Positions 7,935-16,554 of a stretch of 64,000 nt of DNA are shown piece after piece. Source of the DNA: Rhodococcus sp. (in: high G+C Gram-positive bacteria) (GTDB taxonomy: Bacteria > Actinomycetota > Actinomycetes > Mycobacteriales > Mycobacteriaceae); contig NZ_JAHFVG010000014.1 in the NCBI RefSeq assembly GCF_023264675.1, forward strand, positions 62,001 through 126,000, given 5' to 3'. Within the stretch, counting starts at the first letter, position 1. Each line of letters begins with the position of its first letter. The notes beneath the pieces were generated by a model, which was not told where the DNA came from, did not search any database, and saw only the letters and a list, made by a program, of their open reading frames with translations. The position numbers and the translations under genes are program-made.

Positions 7935-9523
7935 CACTTCGTATCGCAGTGACGGGTGCGACAAGCGACTTCGCCAAAGCGATCCTGCCCGCTCTGTTGG
8001 ACGACGACGAGGTCGGGTCGGTGCTCGGGATCGCCCGTCGGCCTGTCCGACTCGAGCATCCAAAACTGGAGTCGGTTCGCGCCGACATTCGATCGTCGGA
8101 ACTCGAGGACATCTTCTCCGGATGCGACGTGGTGCTGCATCTGGCGTTCGTCGTCGAAGAGCTTCGCGACAAGACCGAAACCCACGACATCAATCAACGT
8201 GGATCTCGCAACGTCCTCGACTCCGCCTACCGAGCCGGCGTTCGACGCTTGGTCATCGCATCGAGTATCAATGCGTACGGAGCCGAGCTCCACGACGAAC
8301 CGATCGACGAAAGTTTCTACCCTGCAGGCGATCCCGATCGCTACTACTTTCACGACAAAGCAGAAGTCGAGCATTACGCCGAGTGGTGGCTGCGTCGGCA
8401 TCCTGGCGAAATGGCCGTGTCGATGTTGCGCCCCACTTACATCATCGGACCGGACTTCTCCAACGACGGTATCGATCAGTTCACCGCCAAGATCGGCGCC
8501 TTCCCTCAGGCGGACAAGGCCGCGTATCAGTTTCTTCACCAGCGTGACCTCGCCGACGCCTTCCATCGCGCGGCCAAGGCAGACCTGGTCGGTCCCTACA
8601 ACGTCGGTCCGCGGGACTGGACGCGGGTGCGCGAACTGGCGGACATGCAGGGCCAGATGTTGTTCGACGTGCCGGAAGGTCCAGCCATTGCGGTCGCGAA
8701 TATTGCTTTCAGGCTCGGACTGACACCGTTTTCCGGGCAATGGGTCACCGCAGGCGAACCCGTCGTCGATTCGACCGCGCTCGGTGACGCTCTCGGCTGG
8801 GAACCGACACTGACATCCCGCGAATGCGCTGCCATCATGATCCTTCTTCAAGGTAGGCCGGTGTTGGGGAGCGAGTACGCGCTGACGCGTCACGCGGCCT
8901 GCGAAGCCGCTCTCGAGCCCGCATCGGCAGCGGTGGGCGTCGAAGGCGGGCGTCACGAGCATCTCCAGCTCGACATCGCCACCGGACGGGTACATTGCGA
9001 AATCCATCGGACGAGTGCAGACGCAGGCCGCCCCGGGGCAGTGGTGATCCCGGTACGTCCGGGGTCGCACGCGCGCTACCTCACCCCGTTCGCGCGGGAA
9101 CTCGCCGAGACCGGATCGAACGTGGTGTTGGTCGACCTGCCCGGACACGGGCTGAGCACCGGCCCGCGTGGCCGCGTCTCCGCACGAGAGTTCGAGAATG
9201 CCGTTGCCACCGCAATCGGATATGCCCGCAGCGAGTTCGGATCCCCTGTCACCACCATCGATGTCGGCGAAACTCGTAAGGAAACGGGAACACTCGGAAC
9301 TCTCCTGTCGGCTCTGCGGACACGCTCCGTCGACACCGCCGATGGACTGATCCCGCGCCACGTCCACGCATCGGTGTCCTGGGGAACGATTCCTACGGTT
9401 CGGTCCGTCGCCGACGTCGTTCACGCCCTCGACGCGCCATCGGCGGGAACCGAAACCGACGCCACCACTTCGCCGCAATCATCGGCGACTCGACCGCCTC
9501 GGTCGCTGTCGCAGCCAGGCTGA
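7931..9523 (+). CDS. NAD-dependent epimerase/SDR fused to a degenerate alpha/beta-hydrolase half
   Basis: The 530-residue product starts at GTG 7931 inside the upstream stop (GTGA). Residues 1 to about 300 form an extended SDR: ASSINAYG supplies the Ser and YFHDK the YxxxK catalytic pair. The cofactor loop is VTGATSDFAK, so the second and third glycines of TGxxGxxG are replaced. Residues of about 340-500 resemble the first half of a monoacylglycerol-lipase-like hydrolase (SHARYLTPFARELAE, VDLPGHGLSTGPRG). Where a GxSxG nucleophile elbow should follow there is TIDVGETRKE, and no later catalytic residues appear. The hydrolase part is therefore probably inactive. The tail from about residue 503 runs over the opposing DUF1992 gene. 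Confidence 0.7.
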   Translation: MTLRIAVTGATSDFAKAILPALLDDDEVGSVLGIARRPVRLEHPKLESVRADIRSSELEDIFSGCDVVLHLAFVVEELRDKTETHDINQRGSRNVLDSAYRAGVRRLVIASSINAYGAELHDEPIDESFYPAGDPDRYYFHDKAEVEHYAEWWLRRHPGEMAVSMLRPTYIIGPDFSNDGIDQFTAKIGAFPQADKAAYQFLHQRDLADAFHRAAKADLVGPYNVGPRDWTRVRELADMQGQMLFDVPEGPAIAVANIAFRLGLTPFSGQWVTAGEPVVDSTALGDALGWEPTLTSRECAAIMILLQGRPVLGSEYALTRHAACEAALEPASAAVGVEGGRHEHLQLDIATGRVHCEIHRTSADAGRPGAVVIPVRPGSHARYLTPFARELAETGSNVVLVDLPGHGLSTGPRGRVSAREFENAVATAIGYARSEFGSPVTTIDVGETRKETGTLGTLLSALRTRSVDTADGLIPRHVHASVSWGTIPTVRSVADVVHALDAPSAGTETDATTSPQSSATRPPRSLSQPG

Positions 9524-9968
9524 TCGCGCGCGATTCCCGCAGGGCGGCCTCCGCCGCTGCACGATTCTTCTTCCACTGCTCGACCCAGTCCTCGATGTCC
9601 ACCGGCGAAAGCGGCACGAGAGGCGGCGTCGGCATTCGGATCCAGGCCACGACACGGGCATTGAGTTCCCCGAGTGAGTCGCGAACGGAATCCTCGAACC
9701 TGATGTGGATCAACGTGGACGGCAGACGCTCGATCTCTTTGCGAAGCGCGAGCGACTCGGGCAACAGTGCATCGGTAGACAAATTCTCGCGTTGCAGGTA
9801 GCCCTTGATCCACCACAACTCGTCGTCGGCTGCGCCGCCGCGCGGGATCGGCCGGCCCTTGCCGGGGAGGTTGTCGAAGGCGCCGTTCTCCTGCGCTTCT
9901 CGAATCTGCTTGTCGACGAAGGACTCGAAGGTGACTCCCGGCTTCTTTCGTTCCGCCACGCATTTCAT
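9393..9968 (-). CDS. DUF1992 (DnaJ homologue subfamily C member 28-like) protein
   Basis: A 191-residue protein whose N-terminal 75 residues match DUF1992: FESFVDKQIREAQENGAF, then NLPGKGRPI and DELWWIKGYLQREN. The domain is widespread and sometimes associated with J-domain proteins, but its function is not established. The C-terminus is a basic Arg-rich tail. Its last 131 bases overlap the end of the SDR fusion gene in the opposite direction, an unusually long convergent overlap. Confidence 0.8.
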   Translation of the reverse strand: MKCVAERKKPGVTFESFVDKQIREAQENGAFDNLPGKGRPIPRGGAADDELWWIKGYLQRENLSTDALLPESLALRKEIERLPSTLIHIRFEDSVRDSLGELNARVVAWIRMPTPPLVPLSPVDIEDWVEQWKKNRAAAEAALRESRAISLAATATEAVESPMIAAKWWRRFRFPPMARRGRERRRRRTEP

Positions 9969-10056
9969 TGTGCCGGAATCGTCCGTTGTCCGTTACAGTA
10001 CGTCCGTCGATCGAGGTCGGCGCTTTGTCGGTTCTCGGGGGATCGTTCACTTCGGA

Positions 10057-10086
10057 CACAGTTAGCTTCGTTCACAGCTAGCTTCG
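10057..10086 (+). repeat. Two tandem 14-base direct repeats upstream of a secreted protein gene
   Basis: CACAGTTAGCTTCG at 10057-10070 recurs as CACAGCTAGCTTCG at 10073-10086, one mismatch apart and with a 16-base period. The pair ends 19 bases before the start codon of the secreted protein gene, in the leader or promoter of that gene. It could be a regulator-binding site, though it may simply be a small duplication. Confidence 0.5.
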
Positions 10087-10105
10087 GAAACATACGGGGA
10101 GTCTC

Positions 10106-10741
10106 ATGAAGTTCGCACGAATGGCTGGAACCACGATCGGAGCGATGGCCGCAGTCGCGGCATTGAGCGTCGCGGCTGGAACTGCGCATGCCGGTCCGGC
10201 ACCGCTGATCTCGGGAGCCGACCACGGCGTCGATTACAGCACCACACCGACCGGCGATGGCAAGAGCGTCACCACGGTCCTCGATGGCGGGGTCTTCCGG
10301 CTCGACTCCGACGGCAAGACCGTCGAGGTGCTGGACGCGGCAGGCACATCCATCGCGACCGTTCCTCTCGCGTACCGCATCGGTGACCGGGAGTTCTCCA
10401 TCGCGCCGCTGATCGGGGCCGACAGCTCGACGCTGACGCTCACTCCCGACACCGACCCTGCGGCCGCTACCCAGGTGGCGCGATCCGTCCTGCCGGTGAC
10501 GAACGTCAATTCCGGCGATCGCTTTCTCGACGAATTGAACAAAGCCTCGTTCGGCGCCGGCATGAGCGCCGCCATCGGTGCCGGTATCGGCCTGGTGATC
10601 GGCTGTGTAGTCGGCGTGTTCGTCGGATGTATTCCCGGCGTCGTCATCGGTGCAGCAGCCGGAGGCGTCATCGGTCTGATCAACACCGGCGGATACCCGT
10701 TGCAGTCGGCAGCATTCGATTACTTCACCGGCAGGCCCTGA
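10106..10741 (+). CDS. Secreted protein with glycine-zipper C-terminal membrane-interacting segment
   Basis: A 211-residue protein with a clear Sec signal peptide (KFARMAGTTIGAMAAVAALS, cleavage likely after AHA near residue 29). The mature part has a beta-rich region (residues about 40-130), then a Gly/Ala/Val-rich hydrophobic segment of the form GxxxG (about 150-195, containing CVVGVFVGC with two Cys). Similar proteins with a signal peptide plus glycine-zipper tail are common in Rhodococcus and Nocardia and have no assigned function. It is a single gene followed by a strong terminator. Confidence 0.75.
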   Translation: MKFARMAGTTIGAMAAVAALSVAAGTAHAGPAPLISGADHGVDYSTTPTGDGKSVTTVLDGGVFRLDSDGKTVEVLDAAGTSIATVPLAYRIGDREFSIAPLIGADSSTLTLTPDTDPAAATQVARSVLPVTNVNSGDRFLDELNKASFGAGMSAAIGAGIGLVIGCVVGVFVGCIPGVVIGAAAGGVIGLINTGGYPLQSAAFDYFTGRP

Positions 10742-10753
10742 CACCTTTCCCGT

Positions 10754-10798
10754 ACCGAAGGAGCCCCGCGGACATATTGTCCGCGGGGCTCCTTCGGT
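10754..10798 (+). terminator. Perfect 20-bp hairpin, probable bidirectional terminator
   Basis: The arm ACCGAAGGAGCCCCGCGGAC (10754-10773) is followed by the 5-base loop ATATT and an exact reverse complement (10779-10798). It lies between the convergent secreted-protein gene, ending at 10741, and the small gene ending at 10817. There is no U-tract, as is usual for high-GC actinobacterial terminators. Confidence 0.85.
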
Positions 10799-10816
10799 GC
10801 TGACGCGCTGCGTCGG

Positions 10817-11083
10817 TCAGGAATTTGCGTCGTCGCCGTACTCGGCGACGAGTCTGTCGAATTCTGCGCGATCGATCAGCTGGGGTTCACCGATGGCGAG
10901 AGCCTGCTCGTACTTTCCGGCGAGGTGGTAGTCCCGGCCGAGTGGCCCGCGTTCACCGTCTTCCTCGTCCGACTGGATACTCGCACCAGGCGGAACCTCG
11001 TTCTGCAGTCCGTTCGTGCGTTCGCCGAGCCGAGCATCGAGGTGTGCGGAAATCTTCTGCATGATCTCTTGGTCGTCGGTCAT
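10817..11083 (-). CDS. Small acidic hypothetical protein
   Basis: An 88-residue acidic protein of no family I recognise. It contains ISAHLDARLG near the N-terminus, an acidic patch (SDEEDGERG) and a C-terminal helix (DRAEFDRLVAEYGDD). No signal peptide, membrane segment or metal motif is visible. It is divergent from lhr, with 83 bases between the starts. Its GC skew and codon choice fit a real gene, and it is bounded downstream by the 20-bp hairpin. Confidence 0.6.
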   Translation of the reverse strand: MTDDQEIMQKISAHLDARLGERTNGLQNEVPPGASIQSDEEDGERGPLGRDYHLAGKYEQALAIGEPQLIDRAEFDRLVAEYGDDANS

Positions 11084-11166
11084 GGGGGTCTGGTACCCGC
11101 TCGCGTGTCATTCCACACTCGCCGAGCCCATGATTGTTTGTCGGTACCTCGGGGCATCATGGTCGG

Positions 11167-14100
11167 GTGGCAAGCAAACGCGGATCCGGCAGCATCGTCG
11201 ACTCGGCGCTGTCCAAGTTCTCGGCGGCCACTCAGCAATGGTTCGCCGGCGCGTTCGACAGTCCGACCCCGGCACAAGCGGGCGCGTGGAACGCGATCGC
11301 GAGTGGACGTCACACGCTGGTGGTGGCTCCGACCGGTTCCGGAAAAACTCTCTCTGCCTTCCTGTGGTCCATCGACCAATTGGCCGTCAGGGAGATGCCT
11401 GAGGACCGCAAGACGAAGGTCCTCTACATATCGCCGCTCAAAGCCCTCGCCGTCGATGTGGAGCGCAATCTACGCGCGCCCCTCGTCGGTGTCACCCAGA
11501 CTGCGAAGCGTCTGGGCCTCGAGCCCCCGGACATCTCCGTCGGGTTGCGGTCCGGCGACACCAGTCCGGCGGATCGCCGGGCCATGGCCAAGACTCCCCC
11601 GGACATCCTCATCACCACACCGGAGTCTCTCTTTCTGATACTCACGTCAGCCGCCCGCGAATCTTTGTCGCTGGTGGACACGGTCATCGTGGACGAGGTG
11701 CACGCGGTTGCGGGTACCAAACGCGGATCTCACTTGGCACTCTCGCTGGAGCGTCTCGATCTGATGCTTCCGAAGCCCGCACAACGTATCGGCCTGTCGG
11801 CAACGGTTCGTCCGCACGAGGAGGTGGGCCGCTTCCTCACCGGTGCCGCACCCATCGAGATCGTCGCCCCACCGTCGGCCAAGACGTTCGACCTGACGGT
11901 TCAGGTTCCCGTCGAAGACATGACCGAACTCGGAGTCAAAGAACCTGCCGAAGGGTCTGCGTCCGCGGCGCCGCAGCAGGGATCGATCTGGCCTCATGTC
12001 GAAGAGAAGATGGTCGATCTCATTCTCGAACACCGCTCGTGCATCGTGTTCGCCAATTCCCGGCGGCTGGCCGAGCGCCTCACCGCACGGTTGAACGAGG
12101 TCTACGCCGAGAGAATCGGCGACGGCGTGATCACCGAGCATGCACCGGCGTCACTGATCGGCGCATCCAGCGATGTGAATCACGGCGCCGATCCCCTACT
12201 TGCACGCGCTCACCACGGCAGCGTCAGCAAGGATCAGCGCGCCCTGATCGAGGACGATCTCAAGACCGGCAGGCTCCGATGCGTCGTTGCCACCAGCAGC
12301 CTCGAACTCGGAATCGACATGGGCGCAGTCGATCTCGTCGTCCAGGTCGAGGCGCCGCCGTCGGTGGCAAGCGGTCTGCAGCGAGTCGGCCGCGCCGGCC
12401 ACCAGGTGGGCGAGATCTCCAAGGGAGTCCTGTTTCCCAAGCACCGAACCGACCTGATCCACTGCGCCGTCACCGTCGAACGCATGACGGCCGGCAAAAT
12501 CGAAGCACTGTTCGTCCCGGCGAATCCACTCGACATTCTGGCGCAGCAAACGGTGGCCGCGTGTGCTCTGGAGCCGATCGACGCCCACGACTGGTTCGAC
12601 GCTGTTCGCCGCACCGGCAGTTTCTCGACGCTGCCCCGATCCGCCTACGAGTCGACCCTCGACTTGCTGGCCGGTCGGTACCCGTCCGACGAGTTCGCCG
12701 AGCTACGGCCACGGCTGATCTGGGACCGCGACGCGAACACACTGACCGGTCGGCCGGGTGCACAGAGGCTGGCGGTGACATCCGGTGGGTCCATCCCCGA
12801 CCGCGGCTTGTTCACGGTGTACATGGTCGGCGAGAAGGCCTCCCGGGTAGGCGAACTCGACGAGGAGATGGTGTACGAGTCGCGTGTCGGCGACGTATTC
12901 GCACTGGGTGCGACCAGCTGGCGCATCGAGGAGATCACCCACGATCGAGTCCTGGTGAGCCCAGCCTACGGCCAGCCGGGGCGCCTACCCTTCTGGCACG
13001 GCGACGGACTCGGCAGACCTGCCGAGCTCGGCCGCGCACTCGGTGAATTCCTGCGGAGCACAACCGAACGAGATTCACTGGAAGAGCGACTCGCGAGCGA
13101 TGGACTGGACGCCAATGCAGTCACCAATCTCGTTGCACTACTGGATGATCAGAAGGAGGCTACGGGCCAGCTCCCGACCGATCGGACCATGATCGTCGAG
13201 CGCTTCCGAGACGAACTGGGCGACTGGCGGTTGGTACTGCACTCCACCTACGGCCAACAAGTACACGCGCCGTGGGCGTTGGCCATCGGGGCTCGGCTGA
13301 TCGAGCGCTACGGGATCGACGCTGCGCCTACCGCGTCGGACGACGGCATCATCGTCCGGCTTCCCGATACCGAGGATCAGCCACCGGGGGCCGATCTCTT
13401 CGTGTTCGAAAAGGACGAGATCGCGGACATCGTCACCGAGCAGGTCGGCGGCTCGGCGTTGTTCGCTTCGCGATTCCGCGAATGCGCCGCGCGTGCACTG
13501 CTGCTGCCGCGGCGAAACCCCGGCAAACGCGCACCTCTGTGGCAGCAGCGGCAACGGTCGGCACAGTTGCTCGACGTCGCGCGCAAGTATCCGACGTTCC
13601 CCATCCTGCTCGAGACCGTGCGCGAATGCCTCCAGGACGTCTACGACCTGCCGGCGCTCGAAGAAATCCTGGCGCAGATCGGCCGCAGACAGATACGCAT
13701 CGTCGAGGTCGAAACGCCCTCGCCGTCACCGTTCGCCAACTCGTTGCTGTTCAACTACGTCGGCGCATTCATGTACGAGGGAGACAGCCCGCTCGCCGAG
13801 CGACGCGCCCAGGCGCTATCCCTCGACTCGGCCTTGCTCGCCGAATTGTTGGGGCGCGTCGAGCTCCGGGAACTCCTCGATCAAGCCGTCATCGAGACCA
13901 CCGAACTCGAATTGCAGAGGCTGGCGCCCGATCGACGCGCGAAGGACATCGAGGGCGTCGCGGACCTGCTGAGAATGCTCGGGCCGCTCACTGCGGAGGA
14001 AGTGGCCGCGCGCACCAACGGCGACGAGTCACTGCTGTGGCTCACCGAACTCGGTTCGGCGAAGCGCGCCATGGAGGTGAGCTTCGCCGGTACCACCTGG

Positions 14101-15708
14101 TGGACGGCCATCGAAGATGCCAGCCGGCTTCGCGATGCACTCGGAGTTCCGTTGCCCATCGGCACACCTGCTGCATTCATCGAGCCGGTCGACGATCCGC
14201 TGATGGACCTCGTGAGCCGCTACGCCCGAACACACGGACCGTTCGCGGTAGCCGACCTGGCAGCCCGCTTCGGTCTCGGAATCGCTGTTGCCCGAACCGC
14301 TCTCGCGACACTGGGCGCCGACAAGCGTGTCATCGAAGGCGAATTCCGTCCCGAGAAGACCGGTAGCGAATGGTGCGACGCGGAAGTTCTTCGTCGGCTG
14401 CGTCGACGTTCCCTCGCTGCTGCCCGGCAGGAGGTAGAGCCTGTCGCCACCGCAACTCTCGGCCGGTTCCTTCCCGCCTGGCAGCATGTCGGAAGCCGTC
14501 AGCTCACCGGTATCGATGGTGTTGCAGCAGTTGTCGAGCAGCTGGCGGGCGTACCGATACCCGCGTCGGCATGGGAGCCGCTGGTGCTGGCCTCCAGGGT
14601 TCGTGACTACTCGCCGGCGATGCTCGACGAACTCACCTCGACCGGCGAGGTCATGTGGTCGGGCCACGGTTCCATCACGTCCAAGGACGGCTGGGTGTGT
14701 CTGCACATGGCTGACACTGCGCCGTTGACGCTGGCTCCGGCAGCGGAGTCCGACCTCTCCGAGCTCCAATTACGAGTGCTCGACGCCGTCGCGGCAGGTG
14801 GCGCCTACTTCTTCCGGCAACTCTCGGACACCGTCGAGAGCACCGACGACGACAGCCTCCACGCGGCACTGTGGGAGCTCGTGTGGGCCGGCAGGCTCAG
14901 CAACGACACATTTGCGCCGTTGCGCGCCCTGCTCAATGCAACCACGCGCTCGGCACCGAGCCATCGAGCTCCGCGGCGAACACCACGCCTGCGGTCGTAC
15001 CGCCGATTCGATCGGCCCACCCTTCCCACTCGTACCGGCCCACCGACCGCAGGAGGTCGATGGTCTCGGCTCCCCGAACTCGAGCCCGACGCCACCGTGC
15101 GTGCTCATGCGACCGCCGACCTCTTACTGGAGCGCTACGGCATCGTGACTCGCGGATCCGTCATGAACGAAGGCGTGCCCGGCGGCTTCGCGACGATGTA
15201 CAAGGTGCTCACCACCTTCGAGGATTCCGGGCGCAGCAGGCGCGGCTACTTCGTCGATTCGCTCGGCGGCGCGCAGTTCTCCACGTCCGAGGTCGTGGAT
15301 CGACTGCGAACCTACGAGGAGCGTGAGAAGAGCGGCGCGGTGGTTCTTGCCGCGTGCGATCCGGCCAATCCGTACGGTGCAGCCCTGAGCTGGCCCAAGC
15401 GCGATGCCGACGACGAGTCGGCCAAGCATCGACCGGGACGCAAAGCAGGTGCGCTCGTCGTGCTGCACGAGGGGGATTTGACGCTCTACGTCGAGCGCGG
15501 CGGAAAGACCGTTCTGACATTCTCCGACGACGACGCTGTCCTTGCCACCGCGGCACACGCGGTGGCGGCGACCGTCAAACGCGGAGGGGTGGAGAAACTG
15601 TTGGTCGAACGTGTCGACGGCCACGATATTCACGGCACCGCGTTCGCAAAGATTCTGACCGAGGCAGGGTTCTCCGCCACCCCGCGCGGTCTGAGATTGA
15701 GAGGATAG
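11167..15708 (+). CDS. lhr: Lhr-type large ATP-dependent DNA helicase
   Basis: A 1513-residue superfamily 2 helicase, the full length typical of mycobacterial Lhr. Motif I is APTGSGKT (around residues 54-61), motif II is DEVH at 176-179, motif III lies in GLSATVRP and motif VI in QRVGRAGHQ. The Lhr winged-helix and C-terminal beta-barrel and tetramerisation domains fill the remaining length. In mycobacteria Lhr is a DNA-dependent ATPase that translocates 3'-5' and unwinds RNA:DNA hybrids in DNA-damage responses. GTG 11167 is chosen because the alignable protein begins there. It is followed after two bases by nei2, the same pairing as in M. tuberculosis (Rv3296-Rv3297). Confidence 0.95.
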   Translation: MASKRGSGSIVDSALSKFSAATQQWFAGAFDSPTPAQAGAWNAIASGRHTLVVAPTGSGKTLSAFLWSIDQLAVREMPEDRKTKVLYISPLKALAVDVERNLRAPLVGVTQTAKRLGLEPPDISVGLRSGDTSPADRRAMAKTPPDILITTPESLFLILTSAARESLSLVDTVIVDEVHAVAGTKRGSHLALSLERLDLMLPKPAQRIGLSATVRPHEEVGRFLTGAAPIEIVAPPSAKTFDLTVQVPVEDMTELGVKEPAEGSASAAPQQGSIWPHVEEKMVDLILEHRSCIVFANSRRLAERLTARLNEVYAERIGDGVITEHAPASLIGASSDVNHGADPLLARAHHGSVSKDQRALIEDDLKTGRLRCVVATSSLELGIDMGAVDLVVQVEAPPSVASGLQRVGRAGHQVGEISKGVLFPKHRTDLIHCAVTVERMTAGKIEALFVPANPLDILAQQTVAACALEPIDAHDWFDAVRRTGSFSTLPRSAYESTLDLLAGRYPSDEFAELRPRLIWDRDANTLTGRPGAQRLAVTSGGSIPDRGLFTVYMVGEKASRVGELDEEMVYESRVGDVFALGATSWRIEEITHDRVLVSPAYGQPGRLPFWHGDGLGRPAELGRALGEFLRSTTERDSLEERLASDGLDANAVTNLVALLDDQKEATGQLPTDRTMIVERFRDELGDWRLVLHSTYGQQVHAPWALAIGARLIERYGIDAAPTASDDGIIVRLPDTEDQPPGADLFVFEKDEIADIVTEQVGGSALFASRFRECAARALLLPRRNPGKRAPLWQQRQRSAQLLDVARKYPTFPILLETVRECLQDVYDLPALEEILAQIGRRQIRIVEVETPSPSPFANSLLFNYVGAFMYEGDSPLAERRAQALSLDSALLAELLGRVELRELLDQAVIETTELELQRLAPDRRAKDIEGVADLLRMLGPLTAEEVAARTNGDESLLWLTELGSAKRAMEVSFAGTTWWTAIEDASRLRDALGVPLPIGTPAAFIEPVDDPLMDLVSRYARTHGPFAVADLAARFGLGIAVARTALATLGADKRVIEGEFRPEKTGSEWCDAEVLRRLRRRSLAAARQEVEPVATATLGRFLPAWQHVGSRQLTGIDGVAAVVEQLAGVPIPASAWEPLVLASRVRDYSPAMLDELTSTGEVMWSGHGSITSKDGWVCLHMADTAPLTLAPAAESDLSELQLRVLDAVAAGGAYFFRQLSDTVESTDDDSLHAALWELVWAGRLSNDTFAPLRALLNATTRSAPSHRAPRRTPRLRSYRRFDRPTLPTRTGPPTAGGRWSRLPELEPDATVRAHATADLLLERYGIVTRGSVMNEGVPGGFATMYKVLTTFEDSGRSRRGYFVDSLGGAQFSTSEVVDRLRTYEEREKSGAVVLAACDPANPYGAALSWPKRDADDESAKHRPGRKAGALVVLHEGDLTLYVERGGKTVLTFSDDDAVLATAAHAVAATVKRGGVEKLLVERVDGHDIHGTAFAKILTEAGFSATPRGLRLRG

Positions 15709-15710
15709 CC

Positions 15711-16493
15711 GTGCCGGAAGGTGACACCGTCTACCGCGCCGCGAACACCCTGCGCTCGGCGCTGGAGGGCAAGGTCCTGACTGGGTGCGACATACGCGTA
15801 CCTCGTTATGCCACCGTCGATTTCACTGGAAAGACAGTGGACGCCGTTCTCTCGCGCGGTAAGCATCTGTTGATCCGGGTCGGCGAGTACTCCATCCACA
15901 GCCATCTCAAGATGGAGGGCACGTGGCAGGTGTACGCGCCGGGCGCGAAATGGCGAAGACCTGCCTACCAAGCCCGGGCGATCCTGACGACGGAGTCATC
16001 GTCGGCGGTCGGTTTCGAGCTGGGTGTTCTCGAGATCGTCGACAACGAAGACGACGCCGTCGGGTATCTCGGGCCCGACCTTCTCGGGCCCGACTGGGAT
16101 GCGGGTGCTGCGGCGTCGAACATCGGTGCCGAACAGGATCGGGCAATCGGATTGGCGCTGCTCGATCAGCGCAACCTGGCTGGGCTGGGCAACGTCTACC
16201 GCAACGAAATCTGCTTTCTCCGAGGCATCGACCCGCGGACGCCGGTGAAAGATGCCGGCAGCATCGCCAAGATCGTCGACCTGTCGTTTCGTACGATCAC
16301 CGCGAACAAAGACCGTAGCCAGCGCGTCACCACCGGGGACCGCCGGGCTGGTCGGCACTTCTGGGTGTACGGCCGCGAGAACAAGCCGTGCAGGCGATGT
16401 GGCACCACCATCGAGTTCGGCATGTTGGGCGACAACCCGCTCGAAGAGAGACAGATCTATTACTGCCCGTATTGCCAGCCTGGTCCCAGCTGA
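15711..16493 (+). CDS. nei2: Endonuclease VIII-like DNA glycosylase Nei2
   Basis: A 260-residue Fpg/Nei family glycosylase starting at GTG 15711. After removal of the initiator residue, the catalytic N-terminal Pro with Glu (PEGDTV) is exposed, as needed for Schiff-base chemistry. The H2TH region contains LAGLGNVYRNE. The C-terminal zinc finger has CRRCG and YYCPYC, completing the four cysteines. It would excise oxidised pyrimidines and nick abasic sites. It sits two bases after the lhr stop, so the two form an operon linking helicase and base excision repair. Confidence 0.93.
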   Translation: MPEGDTVYRAANTLRSALEGKVLTGCDIRVPRYATVDFTGKTVDAVLSRGKHLLIRVGEYSIHSHLKMEGTWQVYAPGAKWRRPAYQARAILTTESSSAVGFELGVLEIVDNEDDAVGYLGPDLLGPDWDAGAAASNIGAEQDRAIGLALLDQRNLAGLGNVYRNEICFLRGIDPRTPVKDAGSIAKIVDLSFRTITANKDRSQRVTTGDRRAGRHFWVYGRENKPCRRCGTTIEFGMLGDNPLEERQIYYCPYCQPGPS

Positions 16494-16554
16494 TCCACAG
16501 GTAACGCCACCACCATGGAACACATGATGTTCTTGGCGATACTCACAGTGGCCG

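Noticed and set aside
7511-9478. A 655-codon minus-strand open frame opposite the oxoamine synthase and SDR fusion
   Set aside because: Its composition is the reverse-strand shadow of high-GC coding sequence, and no family motif is present, while the plus-strand genes show clear catalytic motifs.
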